A DNA stretch of 64,000 nucleotides, from NCBI GenBank assembly GCA_039191605.1, contig JBCCXL010000023.1:40826-104825 (forward strand), read 5' to 3'. Both the position numbers and the translations under genes were made by a program. Origin of the DNA: JBCCXL01 sp039191605. GTDB taxonomy: Bacteria > Acidobacteriota > Thermoanaerobaculia > Multivoradales > JAHZIX01. Under the pieces are notes generated by a model. The model ran no database searches and was not told where the DNA came from. It saw only the letters and a program-made list of their open reading frames with translations. This document shows positions 27,150 to 34,597 of the stretch, piece by piece; positions within the stretch are counted from its first letter, which is position 1, and the number at the start of each line of letters is the position of its first letter.

Positions 27150-28913
27150 CTAGTCAGCAATAGCGACCCACTCAAAGTGTAAATTCTGCCCCCATCCGTC
27201 AGGGCCTTCGTTGCGGCGTACGATCAGCTGGAAACTATTAGGCCGCACGTTCTGAATGGTGAACTCGAAGTTATCGTTGTACCTCGCTACATTACTGCGA
27301 AGGTTCCCTACGATTCTTGGAATTCCGGGTAGTGGTGGGCTGATCTGGATCGTGATCGATTTGGATCGACCATTGCTGTCACCGAAGAACGTGCGACCAC
27401 TGCGGAAACGATAGTTGGTTGCTTCGATTCGCTCCTGGAGGGCTCGATTCGCCGCCTCCGCCTGCAAGAGACGTACGGTGAGCGACTCCCGGTTGAGATC
27501 TTCTTCGTAGAGGCCGGCGACGGGGGATACGAATTGGTAGATATACTGATCACTCGTACTCGATCGAACATTCTTTGAGATATCGAGCTCAATCACGTCC
27601 TTCAGTTCGGCTCTGTCGACGATAGAGATGTCGACGGTAGAAGGGATCCAGCTCGACCCGTCGCGCTCCCATTTGATCGAATTCTTGTAGGTGAAGTCAC
27701 TTTCTTTTTTCGAGCTTCCCTTGGCGCCGCCGTACTCTCCTGTGGTGTCGGAGCTTGCAGAGGTGTCAAGGGACGGAGCGGCGCTGAGGAGCTCCCGCAC
27801 TTCCTGTTTCCCAAGATCCGCGTAGCCGAGGACATCGTTCCCCAGCTGCCAGCTGTTCGCGGCGGTCTTCCTGAACTCAAGGGTTGTGTTTTGGCCCGCC
27901 GCGAACACGAAGTTTGTCGCAATCTCGAGTAGCTCATCTGCGGTGACAGAATCTCCAACGACATCCACTTCGATGCGGCGGAGCTCTTCCCGAAGGAGCG
28001 AAGAGACATAATCCCGAGAGACGAATCGTTGGGATGACGACTGGCTCCTTTGGTAGGACTTACCGCTACCTCCGCCAATACCGATCACGCCGAGATTGAT
28101 CGAGAACCCACCGCCGGAAGAGCCGCCCGCTAATTTGGTTGTGGAGGTGAATCGCTCTTCCCCGAACAGTCTTCTATCGATTTGGGTATCGAGAAGGGTC
28201 TGTGCTCGCACAGACACGACATTCGAGAGGATCGCGTAACCCTTCGAGTAGAGCTGGCCGGTGACGGTATTGTTCTGTCGCCGTCGTTCGTAGAAGCCCC
28301 AGAGGCCTTTGCCGGTTGCGCTCACGCTCGTTCCGACACGGCGGGTGACGATCGTAGTGTTGAGGCGCTTCGCTCCATTGGAGGCTAGGGTCGAGAGATC
28401 TACGCTTGTGTAAATTGGTACTGATCCGTTCCCAAGATCTGCAGACAGCTGGAAGAACACGTAGGGGAACACGCTGAGCTGCCCGCCATCGATTTCCGTT
28501 GAATCTGGGTTTTTTCGCTTCAGCGCGGAGTTGATGCGCTGTATCAGCTCCTTTTCGGCTGCCTCAGAGAATAAATCGATAGAAAATTCGACGGTATGTG
28601 TCTTCAGGTCATCGGGCTTTATGCCTTTGTCGGTTAGCGCCTTTTCGAACTCTGTCCATCTCGGCATGAGAAGGGGAACCGTATAAAAGTGATCCTCTTT
28701 TGAGTTCGTTCGAACCTCTACCTGTTCGCGGATCGTTGCGAGTCGGAACGTGGCAAATTGAGAGGCGATCTCCAGAGATAGCTCAAGATCGGCGGGCGCT
28801 ACGGCCGTTTGATTTAGTGATGCATCAGAAGCCGCCTGTTGAGAAACCAAGCCTCCGGTCGTCAGCAAGAGAGCCAAACCGAAACATGCTGCTTGTTTAG
28901 AAGACATCTTCAA
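27150..28913 (-). CDS. Secreted protein with C-terminal H-type-lectin-like domain
   Basis: 587 residues. A signal peptide, MKMSSKQAACFGLALLLTTG, is followed by a long region with no recognised fold, including a Gly-rich patch (GGSSGGGFSINLGVIGIGGG) and a coiled-coil-like stretch (LLQAEAANRALQERIEA, about residue 490). The last 70 residues (ITIQISPPLPGIPRIVGNLR then FTIQNVRPNSFQLIVRR, and LHFEWVAIAD at the end) match the H-type lectin pattern of strands closing with W-x-A-I. A carbohydrate-binding surface role is plausible but inferred. GC is below the backbone. Confidence 0.6.
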   Translation of the reverse strand: MKMSSKQAACFGLALLLTTGGLVSQQAASDASLNQTAVAPADLELSLEIASQFATFRLATIREQVEVRTNSKEDHFYTVPLLMPRWTEFEKALTDKGIKPDDLKTHTVEFSIDLFSEAAEKELIQRINSALKRKNPDSTEIDGGQLSVFPYVFFQLSADLGNGSVPIYTSVDLSTLASNGAKRLNTTIVTRRVGTSVSATGKGLWGFYERRRQNNTVTGQLYSKGYAILSNVVSVRAQTLLDTQIDRRLFGEERFTSTTKLAGGSSGGGFSINLGVIGIGGGSGKSYQRSQSSSQRFVSRDYVSSLLREELRRIEVDVVGDSVTADELLEIATNFVFAAGQNTTLEFRKTAANSWQLGNDVLGYADLGKQEVRELLSAAPSLDTSASSDTTGEYGGAKGSSKKESDFTYKNSIKWERDGSSWIPSTVDISIVDRAELKDVIELDISKNVRSSTSDQYIYQFVSPVAGLYEEDLNRESLTVRLLQAEAANRALQERIEATNYRFRSGRTFFGDSNGRSKSITIQISPPLPGIPRIVGNLRSNVARYNDNFEFTIQNVRPNSFQLIVRRNEGPDGWGQNLHFEWVAIAD

Positions 28914-29258
28914 CTCTTTCTCCTGGTTATGGGCTTCTCTTGGTTAGGGGCTGCCCTCGGTGGGGCAGGAGCTGATTGCGTAAGGGGTCGATGGTGCTAG
29001 AGGATTTTTTCTTTAGCGAAATCGGTAAGTACTGCGGTCTCTACACTTCATGGGGCGTACCACTACTGACTGTTCTATGAGGCTTAGACGAGCGCCAAAG
29101 GGCGAAACTCGAACCCTCTGTCTTAGAGCGTCAAGGGAAACCCTCTCTGTTCTAGCCCGCTGTTGAGCGGCGGATTAGGCCACAGGCTGAGCAAACCTCT
29201 GAGATAGACTTCTAGCCGATTTGAGTTTCGGATTAGACGTTCAAAAAGAGCCACGAAG
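28914..29258. other. No gene seen
   Basis: Divergent spacer between the lectin-like gene and the methyltransferase-like gene. Promoters for both must lie here, but no convincing -35/-10 pair or hairpin was identified. Confidence 0.4.
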
Positions 29259-30035
29259 ATGAAGCGACTCCACTTATTCGAATGGGAAGACCAGCCCTGG
29301 TTCCCCAAGACGCTCCGGGACTTGATGACCGACTACCTGCGCCACGTAGTCGGCGTGTTCAAGATGCACGAGCCGGTGGTGCCGCTGCTGTCTGAGGTAC
29401 TGACCAAGACGAAGGCGCAGGCGATCGTCGACCTGGCTTCCGGTGGTGGTGGCCCCTGGCCTTTGCTGGCTCCGGCGCTGCGCGAGAGTCATCCCGATCT
29501 GAAGGTCTTGCTGACGGATCTCTATCCCAACCTCGAGGCGCTGGAGTCGGTGCGGGCCTCGCTGCCGGACGCATTTGAGGTGCGGCAGAAGTCGGTCGAT
29601 GCGCTGCAGGTTCCGCAGGAACTCGAGGGTCTGAGGACTCAGTTTCTTTCCCTGCATCACTTCGAGCCGGCGCAGGTGCGAGGGATCTTCGAGAACGCGA
29701 TTCGGGCTCGTCAGCCCATCGCGGTCTTCGAGTTCCAGCAGCGCACGGTGGCTCATCTAGTGCAATTTGCGCTGTCGCCGATCTTCGTACTACTGCTCTC
29801 GTGGTTCATCCGGCCCTTCTCCTGGAAGAGGCTGCTTTGGACCTACCTGATTCCGGTGATTCCGCTACTCATCCTGTGGGATGGAGTGGTGTCGGTGCTG
29901 CGGACCTATACGCCGGAAGAAGTTCGCGAAATCTTGGATTCGATCCCGGAAGCGGCGTCTTATGAGTGGGACGTAGGCGTGGAGAAGGTGGGGCAGGTGA
30001 CGGTATTTCGGTGCATCGGAAGACCCCTGGACTGA
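29259..30035 (+). CDS. SAM-methyltransferase-like protein with membrane segments
   Basis: 258 residues. The N-terminal half resembles a class I methyltransferase: AIVDLASGGGGPWPLLAPAL is a motif I-like glycine-rich loop and VLLTDLYPNLEALESVRASL fits motif II with an acidic ribose-binding residue. About residues 165-215 are strongly hydrophobic (LVQFALSPIFVLLLSWFI, LLWTYLIPVIPLLILWDGVV) and probably two membrane helices. The C-terminal TPEEVREILDSIP resembles methyltransferase post-motif segments. Substrate unknown. Confidence 0.65.
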   Translation: MKRLHLFEWEDQPWFPKTLRDLMTDYLRHVVGVFKMHEPVVPLLSEVLTKTKAQAIVDLASGGGGPWPLLAPALRESHPDLKVLLTDLYPNLEALESVRASLPDAFEVRQKSVDALQVPQELEGLRTQFLSLHHFEPAQVRGIFENAIRARQPIAVFEFQQRTVAHLVQFALSPIFVLLLSWFIRPFSWKRLLWTYLIPVIPLLILWDGVVSVLRTYTPEEVREILDSIPEAASYEWDVGVEKVGQVTVFRCIGRPLD

Positions 30036-30037
30036 AG

Positions 30038-30073
30038 TTACTGACTGGGGTTGCTGACTGGGGTTGCTGAAGG
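30038..30073 (+). repeat. 13-nt tandem repeat just after a stop codon
   Basis: TTACTGACTGGGG, TTGCTGACTGGGG and a partial TTGCTGA follow the stop at 30033-30035, a period of 13 bases. Confidence 0.8.
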
Positions 30074-30195
30074 GAGCTTGTCGCTCCTCCGTGCTTCTTC
30101 AGTGGAACCTCGGCATCGAGCTCTACTAGAGAGCGGATGTGCGCCTTGGAGTGCGTGACCTATCCCAACACCTTGGAAAAGGCAGCGAGCTCCTT

Positions 30196-31149
30196 TTAGT
30201 TAGCGCGCTGTATGTCGACATTGCGGAATTTAAAGCGCTTTGTCGTGCCGCTTTCTCGATCGAGGAGCCCTACGTCTAAGAGAGCGATCCGCTGTGCACG
30301 AGAGGAGGCTCCATCAAAGGTTAACTTGACCGGGGTGGGAATTCCCGAGACCAAGAAGGTTTCAACCGATGGACACCTTCGTTCCTGTACCTGGTTGCCG
30401 AGGCGAACATGGGTAGAGCTAAAGGTCGAATTGAACTCGTCGATCATAAAGCTTTCGTCGCCACAGTTGCCTGAATAGATCCCAGCTTTTCGATCCTCTC
30501 CATCGTTCAACAGCTCAAGATCACAAGTGATGGTGCGACCTGCGCCCGTGCACTCTTCCACTCGGATCTGATAATCCAGGCCGGAAGCCTCATGAACGGC
30601 TCTGCTGCGAGACGAGAGTCGGTTGACCAGAGATCGCACCAGCTCCACACGAGTTTCTCGGTCGCGAATCTTGCCTCTGGATACCGAGCTGCTGGTGGCC
30701 TGGACTTTGGTTCCGTCGAGACGCTGCAGAGTGATCGAGAGCACGACCTCGCCGCTGTCGATGTCGTCAAAGAGCTCTCCCAGCACCACTTGATCGATGT
30801 CGTAGGACGCGATGAGGTCTCGCTGGCTTTGGGGTATGTCCAAAATCGTGCGAATGGCGCGGACGTTGTCCAACTGCTCTTTGAGAGCTCCGGGAGCGCG
30901 GCCCTCCACGACACGGTAGCCTCTCAGGCCGATCAGCGCCTCTTCGAATTCTCGGGTCACGGATTGGGTGAGGGAATCTTCTTCGCCGCTGCGCCAGGAA
31001 AACTCCCAGACATACACTGTAGTTTCGGCCGGAAGAACGGGTGCCAGCCCAAGCAGGGCACAGCTGAAAAGGAAAAGTACGACAACGCGCGTCGAGAAGA
31101 GCTTCACCGGGATCTTTCTCCTAGCTGCAGAGGTTGATGAGGTTGTCAT
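30196..31149 (-). CDS. Secreted or lipid-anchored envelope protein, CsgG/FlgO-like fold possible
   Basis: 317 residues with a basic N-terminus and a signal peptide (VVVLFLFSCALLGLAPVLPA). The first mature part, TREFEEALIGLRGYRVVEGR then YDIDQVVLGELFDD and VVLSITLQRLDGTKVQATSS, follows the pattern of CsgG/FlgO/TolB-N-like alpha-beta domains. The C-terminal part has four Cys and is beta-rich. It overlaps the end of the upstream gene by 29 bases, so the two are one transcription unit. No firm function. Confidence 0.55.
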   Translation of the reverse strand: MTTSSTSAARRKIPVKLFSTRVVVLFLFSCALLGLAPVLPAETTVYVWEFSWRSGEEDSLTQSVTREFEEALIGLRGYRVVEGRAPGALKEQLDNVRAIRTILDIPQSQRDLIASYDIDQVVLGELFDDIDSGEVVLSITLQRLDGTKVQATSSSVSRGKIRDRETRVELVRSLVNRLSSRSRAVHEASGLDYQIRVEECTGAGRTITCDLELLNDGEDRKAGIYSGNCGDESFMIDEFNSTFSSTHVRLGNQVQERRCPSVETFLVSGIPTPVKLTFDGASSRAQRIALLDVGLLDRESGTTKRFKFRNVDIQRAN

Positions 31150-31810
31150 TCAGGGGAACTGAAACTCGTGCTTCGCAGGATCGCTCGGTACCCCGTGCGG
31201 TGATCGTATAGTTTCCCGCCGCCGGGATGCAGATTGTTGTCAGGAGTCCCCGACTTGCGACGAAAGCCGGCTCCCCATCGACCAAGATTTCACCGTTCTT
31301 GGTTCGCGAATCGAGAATCAGCCGCAGCTCGAAGCCGTCGCACGCGGATGGAGGGGAGGCTGGAAGAGCTTGAAAGCTGGGTTCATCTCGGTTCTTAGGC
31401 GCCGGCTCGGTCGGTTGTTGTCCCTCGCCGGGGTCGTCGGGTTCCTCTAGAACGTCGGGTTTGGAGGCCGTAGAAGGTTGTCGCCCGCCATCATCGTTCG
31501 GCTCGTTTTGAGCCTTGGGCTGCGGGTCGATAGATGGCTGCCTCGTCCCTTCGTCGTTCGCTTCCTTTTGAGCCTTGGGCTGCGAATCGATGGATGGCTG
31601 TTTGTCGTCATCCACGACCTCGCCTTCCCCCGGGGGTTCAGGTTCGATCGGGTTTTCGCGGGCAGCGGTGGGATCTGCGCCAGGATCAGGGGCGGGCGCT
31701 GGCGTATTAGGGGGGACAACCGACTGAAGCAGGAAAAAAAGAGTCGGCACCACGAATCCCGTGACCCACCATGCCCACCGAGGGGGTCCCTTTCTCTCGC
31801 TCTCTGCCAT
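31121..31810 (-). CDS. Membrane-anchored proline-rich repeat protein
   Basis: 229 residues: a short cytoplasmic start, one transmembrane helix (WWVTGFVVPTLFFLLQSVV), a Pro/Glu/Asp-rich linker of about 110 residues with an imperfect 20-residue repeat (RQPSIDPQPKAQNEPNDDG and variants), and a C-terminal beta-rich domain of about 75 residues with three Cys. The linker looks like a periplasm-spanning spacer that presents the C-terminal domain. No family is recognised. Overlap with the next gene suggests the two work together. Confidence 0.6.
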   Translation of the reverse strand: MAESERKGPPRWAWWVTGFVVPTLFFLLQSVVPPNTPAPAPDPGADPTAARENPIEPEPPGEGEVVDDDKQPSIDSQPKAQKEANDEGTRQPSIDPQPKAQNEPNDDGGRQPSTASKPDVLEEPDDPGEGQQPTEPAPKNRDEPSFQALPASPPSACDGFELRLILDSRTKNGEILVDGEPAFVASRGLLTTICIPAAGNYTITARGTERSCEARVSVPLNDNLINLCS

Positions 31811-32004
31811 TTCTAGCCTGAATTCCCCTCAGTCGATGCGTTGAAACACATTGCCCTAACTCCGCCATGGCCTAGCTTCAGTATCGCCAGAGATTCTGGA
31901 GCGACACCCTGGCTAAGAATGAGGGCGGGCGTCGCTCTCAACCTCTCGGTGTCTTTGGGTCTGATTCGATTCGGCGTCGTGAATATACCAGTCGGCTACA
32001 GGCT

Positions 32005-32052
32005 CTGCTCCCACCCCCGAATCGCCTCCCAGTCCCGGTAGTCCCTCTCTCG
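32005..32052. repeat. Dispersed repeat, copy 1
   Basis: A roughly 45-base sequence containing CGAATCGCCTCCCA is repeated with a few changes at 32836-32884, in direct orientation. The two copies flank the toxin-antitoxin locus. Read on the minus strand both encode a RDWEAIRGW-like string, so they may be remnants of the same gene. Confidence 0.6.
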
Positions 32053-32063
32053 GAGTTAGGTTC

Positions 32064-32264
32064 TCAGTCGAGGTCCAGCTCGGCTTTGACCTGGGCGAGA
32101 CTCAAGTCGGGAGCATCTTTTTCTTGTTCTTTGGCTTCTCGAAGCTCTTGAAGGTCTCTGTAGCTCGCAAGCTCTTCTTCGATCCGGAGAAATTCTTCGA
32201 AGGGAAGGACCACGAATTCTTTCTTGCCGTCTTTTTCGATGATTTGGGGGTGAAGCTCAGTCAT
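32064..32264 (-). CDS. Phd/YefM-like antitoxin
   Basis: 66 residues: MTELHPQIIEKDGKKEFVVL then PFEEFLRIEEELASYRDLQE. The PFEEFLRIEEEL segment is typical of small Phd-type antitoxins that pair with RelE toxins. The rest is acidic and helical, ending in LAQVKAELDLD, the likely toxin-binding tail. It lies eight bases downstream of a RelE-like gene that carries an in-frame stop, so this antitoxin may have outlived its toxin. Confidence 0.7.
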   Translation of the reverse strand: MTELHPQIIEKDGKKEFVVLPFEEFLRIEEELASYRDLQELREAKEQEKDAPDLSLAQVKAELDLD

Positions 32265-32272
32265 CGTGATCC

Positions 32273-32524
32273 TTACTTTCGGTAGGCCTCGCGGCGGTTT
32301 CTCACTCGATAGATAACGATTGATGTACCGTCAATCTCGAAGAGGACTCAATAATTTCCAACTCGGAGTCGGTACTCTGGGGTGAAGTTAGTGAGCCGCT
32401 TGACGTCACCCGCCAAGTCAGACGACATGGCCTCGATCTTGGCCAGAATCCTTCGCTGCTCAACAGGTGTGAGTGACTTGAGATCTTTGAGCGATCTTGG
32501 TTTGAAAAGAACCTCGTATTTCAT
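32273..32524 (-). pseudogene. RelE-family toxin broken by an in-frame TGA
   Basis: From the ATG at 32524 the minus strand reads MKYEVLFKPRSLKDLKSLTP, then TNFTPEYRLRVGNY, a TGA stop at 32350-32348, and continues in the same frame VLFEIDGTSIVIYRVRNRRE-AYRK to TAA at 32273. Family members read RxGxYRVLFEI here, so a CGA Arg codon has probably become TGA. The missing half carries the C-terminal basic residues (YRVRNRREAY) needed for mRNA cleavage, so the truncated product should be inactive. Confidence 0.85.
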
Positions 32525-32894
32525 TCGGCTTTAGAGAGACTCCGGATCATCGTCGGCGAGAATTCGTGTTGGTCTAAATCCCGGGACCTTAGAGGCTCAT
32601 TGTATCTTGTGTGATTCTGCCCGCTGGCTCTAGACCAGAAGTGGGCGAAGCTAAGGCTCTGTTGGTGGATCCGCGACCTAGGGTTGAGATGCTGCAGTAA
32701 ACGCAGATGGACAGCTGACAGGGCGCCGATCCGTCGCGATCCGTCCACCATGAGGTAAAGGAAGAAAAGCTGCACGCTTGATTAGAGCCTGTTTCTTCTC
32801 GCAGACTCAGGCGCTCGATGAGTTGTCGCAGAAGCTGCCCAGCCCCCACCCTCGAATCGCCTCCCAATCCCGACAGTCCCCCTCTCGCACCCCG
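32525..32894. other. Spacer with the second dispersed-repeat copy; no gene seen
   Basis: Apart from the repeat copy at 32836-32884 no gene or clear regulatory site was found. The promoter of the broken toxin-antitoxin pair should lie just beyond 32524. Confidence 0.4.
32836..32884. repeat. Dispersed repeat, copy 2
   Basis: Direct-orientation partner of 32005-32052, sharing the CGAATCGCCTCCCA core. It lies just beyond the stop of the DUF4345-like gene. Confidence 0.6.
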
Positions 32895-33386
32895 CTAGCG
32901 AGTCGCTGGGGATACGGTGAGAGGGTTGGATACGAAAGGAGTCGCTTGCTTTCTGGTGATCCCCCGAGAATGACGGGCGAGGAGTAGGGCGCCTACGGTG
33001 GCGACGCTCAGCTCGATGACCATGGCCGCCAAGATGCCGCCGGCGGGCATGCCGTCGAGGGCGATAGCGAGGGCACGGGCGAGGCCGAAGGAGCCGTAGA
33101 CCAGGACGCTGAGGGCGAGGGCCTGGGAGCTCCAGCGGGAGCGGAAGGCGCCGAGAAGGATGAGCAGGGCGCTGGCGGTCAGGAGGCCGCCGGGGGCGCG
33201 GATTTCAGACAGGAGGTTAGGGTCGCCGGAGGAGGCGCCGAGGGTGATGCCGTTGGTGGCGAAAAAGGCGTGGGGAACCAGCAGGATGGAGGCTCCGATG
33301 CCGAGGAGGAGGAGTCCAGAGAGGAAGAGGAAGATTCGATGGGGCCAAGGGTTCATACGCCAGAGGTTCATGTGCCGTGTTTTCAT
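32895..33386 (-). CDS. Small membrane protein, DUF4345-like
   Basis: 163 residues from the ATG at 33386. An ATG five codons upstream is possible, but 33386 overlaps the preceding stop as ATGA. Four hydrophobic segments alternate with short loops: HRIFLFLSGLLLLGIGASIL, LLTASALLILLGAF, ALSVLVYGSFGLARALAIAL and IELSVATVGALLLA. The spacing and the mid-protein EIRAPGGL motif match DUF4345 proteins. Function unknown; it is coupled to a remnant NAD(P)-binding gene. Confidence 0.7.
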   Translation of the reverse strand: MKTRHMNLWRMNPWPHRIFLFLSGLLLLGIGASILLVPHAFFATNGITLGASSGDPNLLSEIRAPGGLLTASALLILLGAFRSRWSSQALALSVLVYGSFGLARALAIALDGMPAGGILAAMVIELSVATVGALLLARHSRGITRKQATPFVSNPLTVSPATR

Positions 33387-33553
33387 GGGGTGGCCCTCCA
33401 AAGGTTGGTGGCGGCGGTTTCGAGGGTGACTTGAGAGACGTCTTTAGGCTGGCGGCCGAGGGCGCGGAGGCGGGAGGCGATTCGGCTGCCGGTCTTGCCG
33501 GTGGCGCCGAGGACTAGGGTGAGGTCGTCTTTCGACGGACTGGCTGTCGTCAT
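33383..33553 (-). pseudogene. Internally deleted NmrA-like NAD(P)-binding protein
   Basis: 56 codons from the ATG at 33553. The first half, LTLVLGATGKTGSRIASRLR, is a Rossmann GxTGxTG start. It is joined after about 35 codons to ETAATNLWRATP, which resembles the extreme C-terminus of NmrA-type proteins (AATGVW). The remaining frame is open and ends ATGA into the DUF4345 gene. This looks like an in-frame deletion of some 700 bases from a normal 280-300-residue gene. The remnant cannot form a full Rossmann fold. Confidence 0.7.
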
Positions 33554-34033
33554 GGCTTGCTCCTTGGGTAGGGCCCTCAGCTTGGTTCTTCAGACTAGGT
33601 TTGGGGGCTGTTTGTCGGTGGCAAGCTCAGTATCTTCAAAGCCTCCGGCGGAAATCTTGACCCTCGATGCCAGGGTGTTGACCGCGGGCGCCAATCTTCG
33701 AGTCATGCTTGGCGGGCTCTCGACAGGTCCTTCTTTGCGGGTCCTTCTCTGCGGATGGATCGGTGAAGGTAGAGCGGGAATGGCGACGCTGAGGGAGGAG
33801 AGAGGAATTGGTTCTGGAAGCGAATGAGGCGATTATGGAGTATTCGCTGAAATACAGTTTGTGCTTCGAGAAGCCACGGCTAAAAATGAAAGTTCAAGTC
33901 GGATCGCCGGATGTCTCCCGCCCTCCGCGCCAAGCCTTCCCAACCCTCTTTCCAAGCTCGTCCATAAGGTGCCGAATCAGCCCGCCGCTGATCGGAACGT
34001 TGAGCCTCACCTGAAAGGTCTAGGTCTCCCATC
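33554..34033. other. No gene seen
   Basis: 480-base divergent spacer between the deleted NmrA-like gene and the FMN reductase gene. No recognisable gene or clear promoter was found. Confidence 0.4.
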
Positions 34034-34582
34034 ATGAAAGTTCTCGCCTTCGCCGCGTCCTCCAGCCGCCGATCCATCAACAAGCAGCTCGTCACGGCGG
34101 CAGGTCATCTGTTGCAACAAGAGTTGGCGCCCTCGGCACAGCTCGAGGTGCTGGATCTCAACGACTACGAGATGCCCCTCTACAGCGTCGATCGCGAGCA
34201 GCAGAGCGGAGTGCCTCAAGAGGCAAATCGCTTCCTGGAGAAGATCGCCGGAGCGGATGCGCTGCTGATTTCCTACGCCGAGCACAACGGCTCCTACACC
34301 GCGGCGTGGAAGAGTCATTTCGACTGGATGAGCCGAGTGGAAAAGAAGGTCTTCCAGGGCAAGTCGATGGTGATCCTGTCGACCTCCCCGGGCCCCGGCG
34401 GCGCGCGCAGCGTGCTCGCGTCGGCGGAGAATTCCGCTCCCTTCTTCGGGGCGGAAATCCGCGGCACTTTCTCCCTGCCCAAATTCGGCGAGAACTTTGA
34501 TACCGACGCGCAGACGGTCAGCAACGACGAGAAGCGCGAAGAGCTGCTCCAGGCGCTGAAGGCTTTGGTGGAGGCTTCCTGA
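34034..34582 (+). CDS. NADPH-dependent FMN reductase (NAD(P)H:quinone/azo reductase type)
   Basis: 182 residues of the flavodoxin-like FMN reductase family (PF03358): MKVLAFAASSSRRSINKQLV is the FMN phosphate-binding loop and ALLISYAEHNGSYTAAWKSH FDW fits the xxPEYNxSxPxxLKxxiDW motif that contacts flavin and substrate. Here YAEHN replaces the common PEYN. The segment MVILSTSPGPGGARS is the usual second flavin loop. Such enzymes reduce quinones, azo dyes or chromate in the cytoplasm. It stands alone, convergent with the sigma-54 regulator. Confidence 0.88.
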   Translation: MKVLAFAASSSRRSINKQLVTAAGHLLQQELAPSAQLEVLDLNDYEMPLYSVDREQQSGVPQEANRFLEKIAGADALLISYAEHNGSYTAAWKSHFDWMSRVEKKVFQGKSMVILSTSPGPGGARSVLASAENSAPFFGAEIRGTFSLPKFGENFDTDAQTVSNDEKREELLQALKALVEAS

Positions 34583-34597
34583 ACGAAGCGCGGATCT

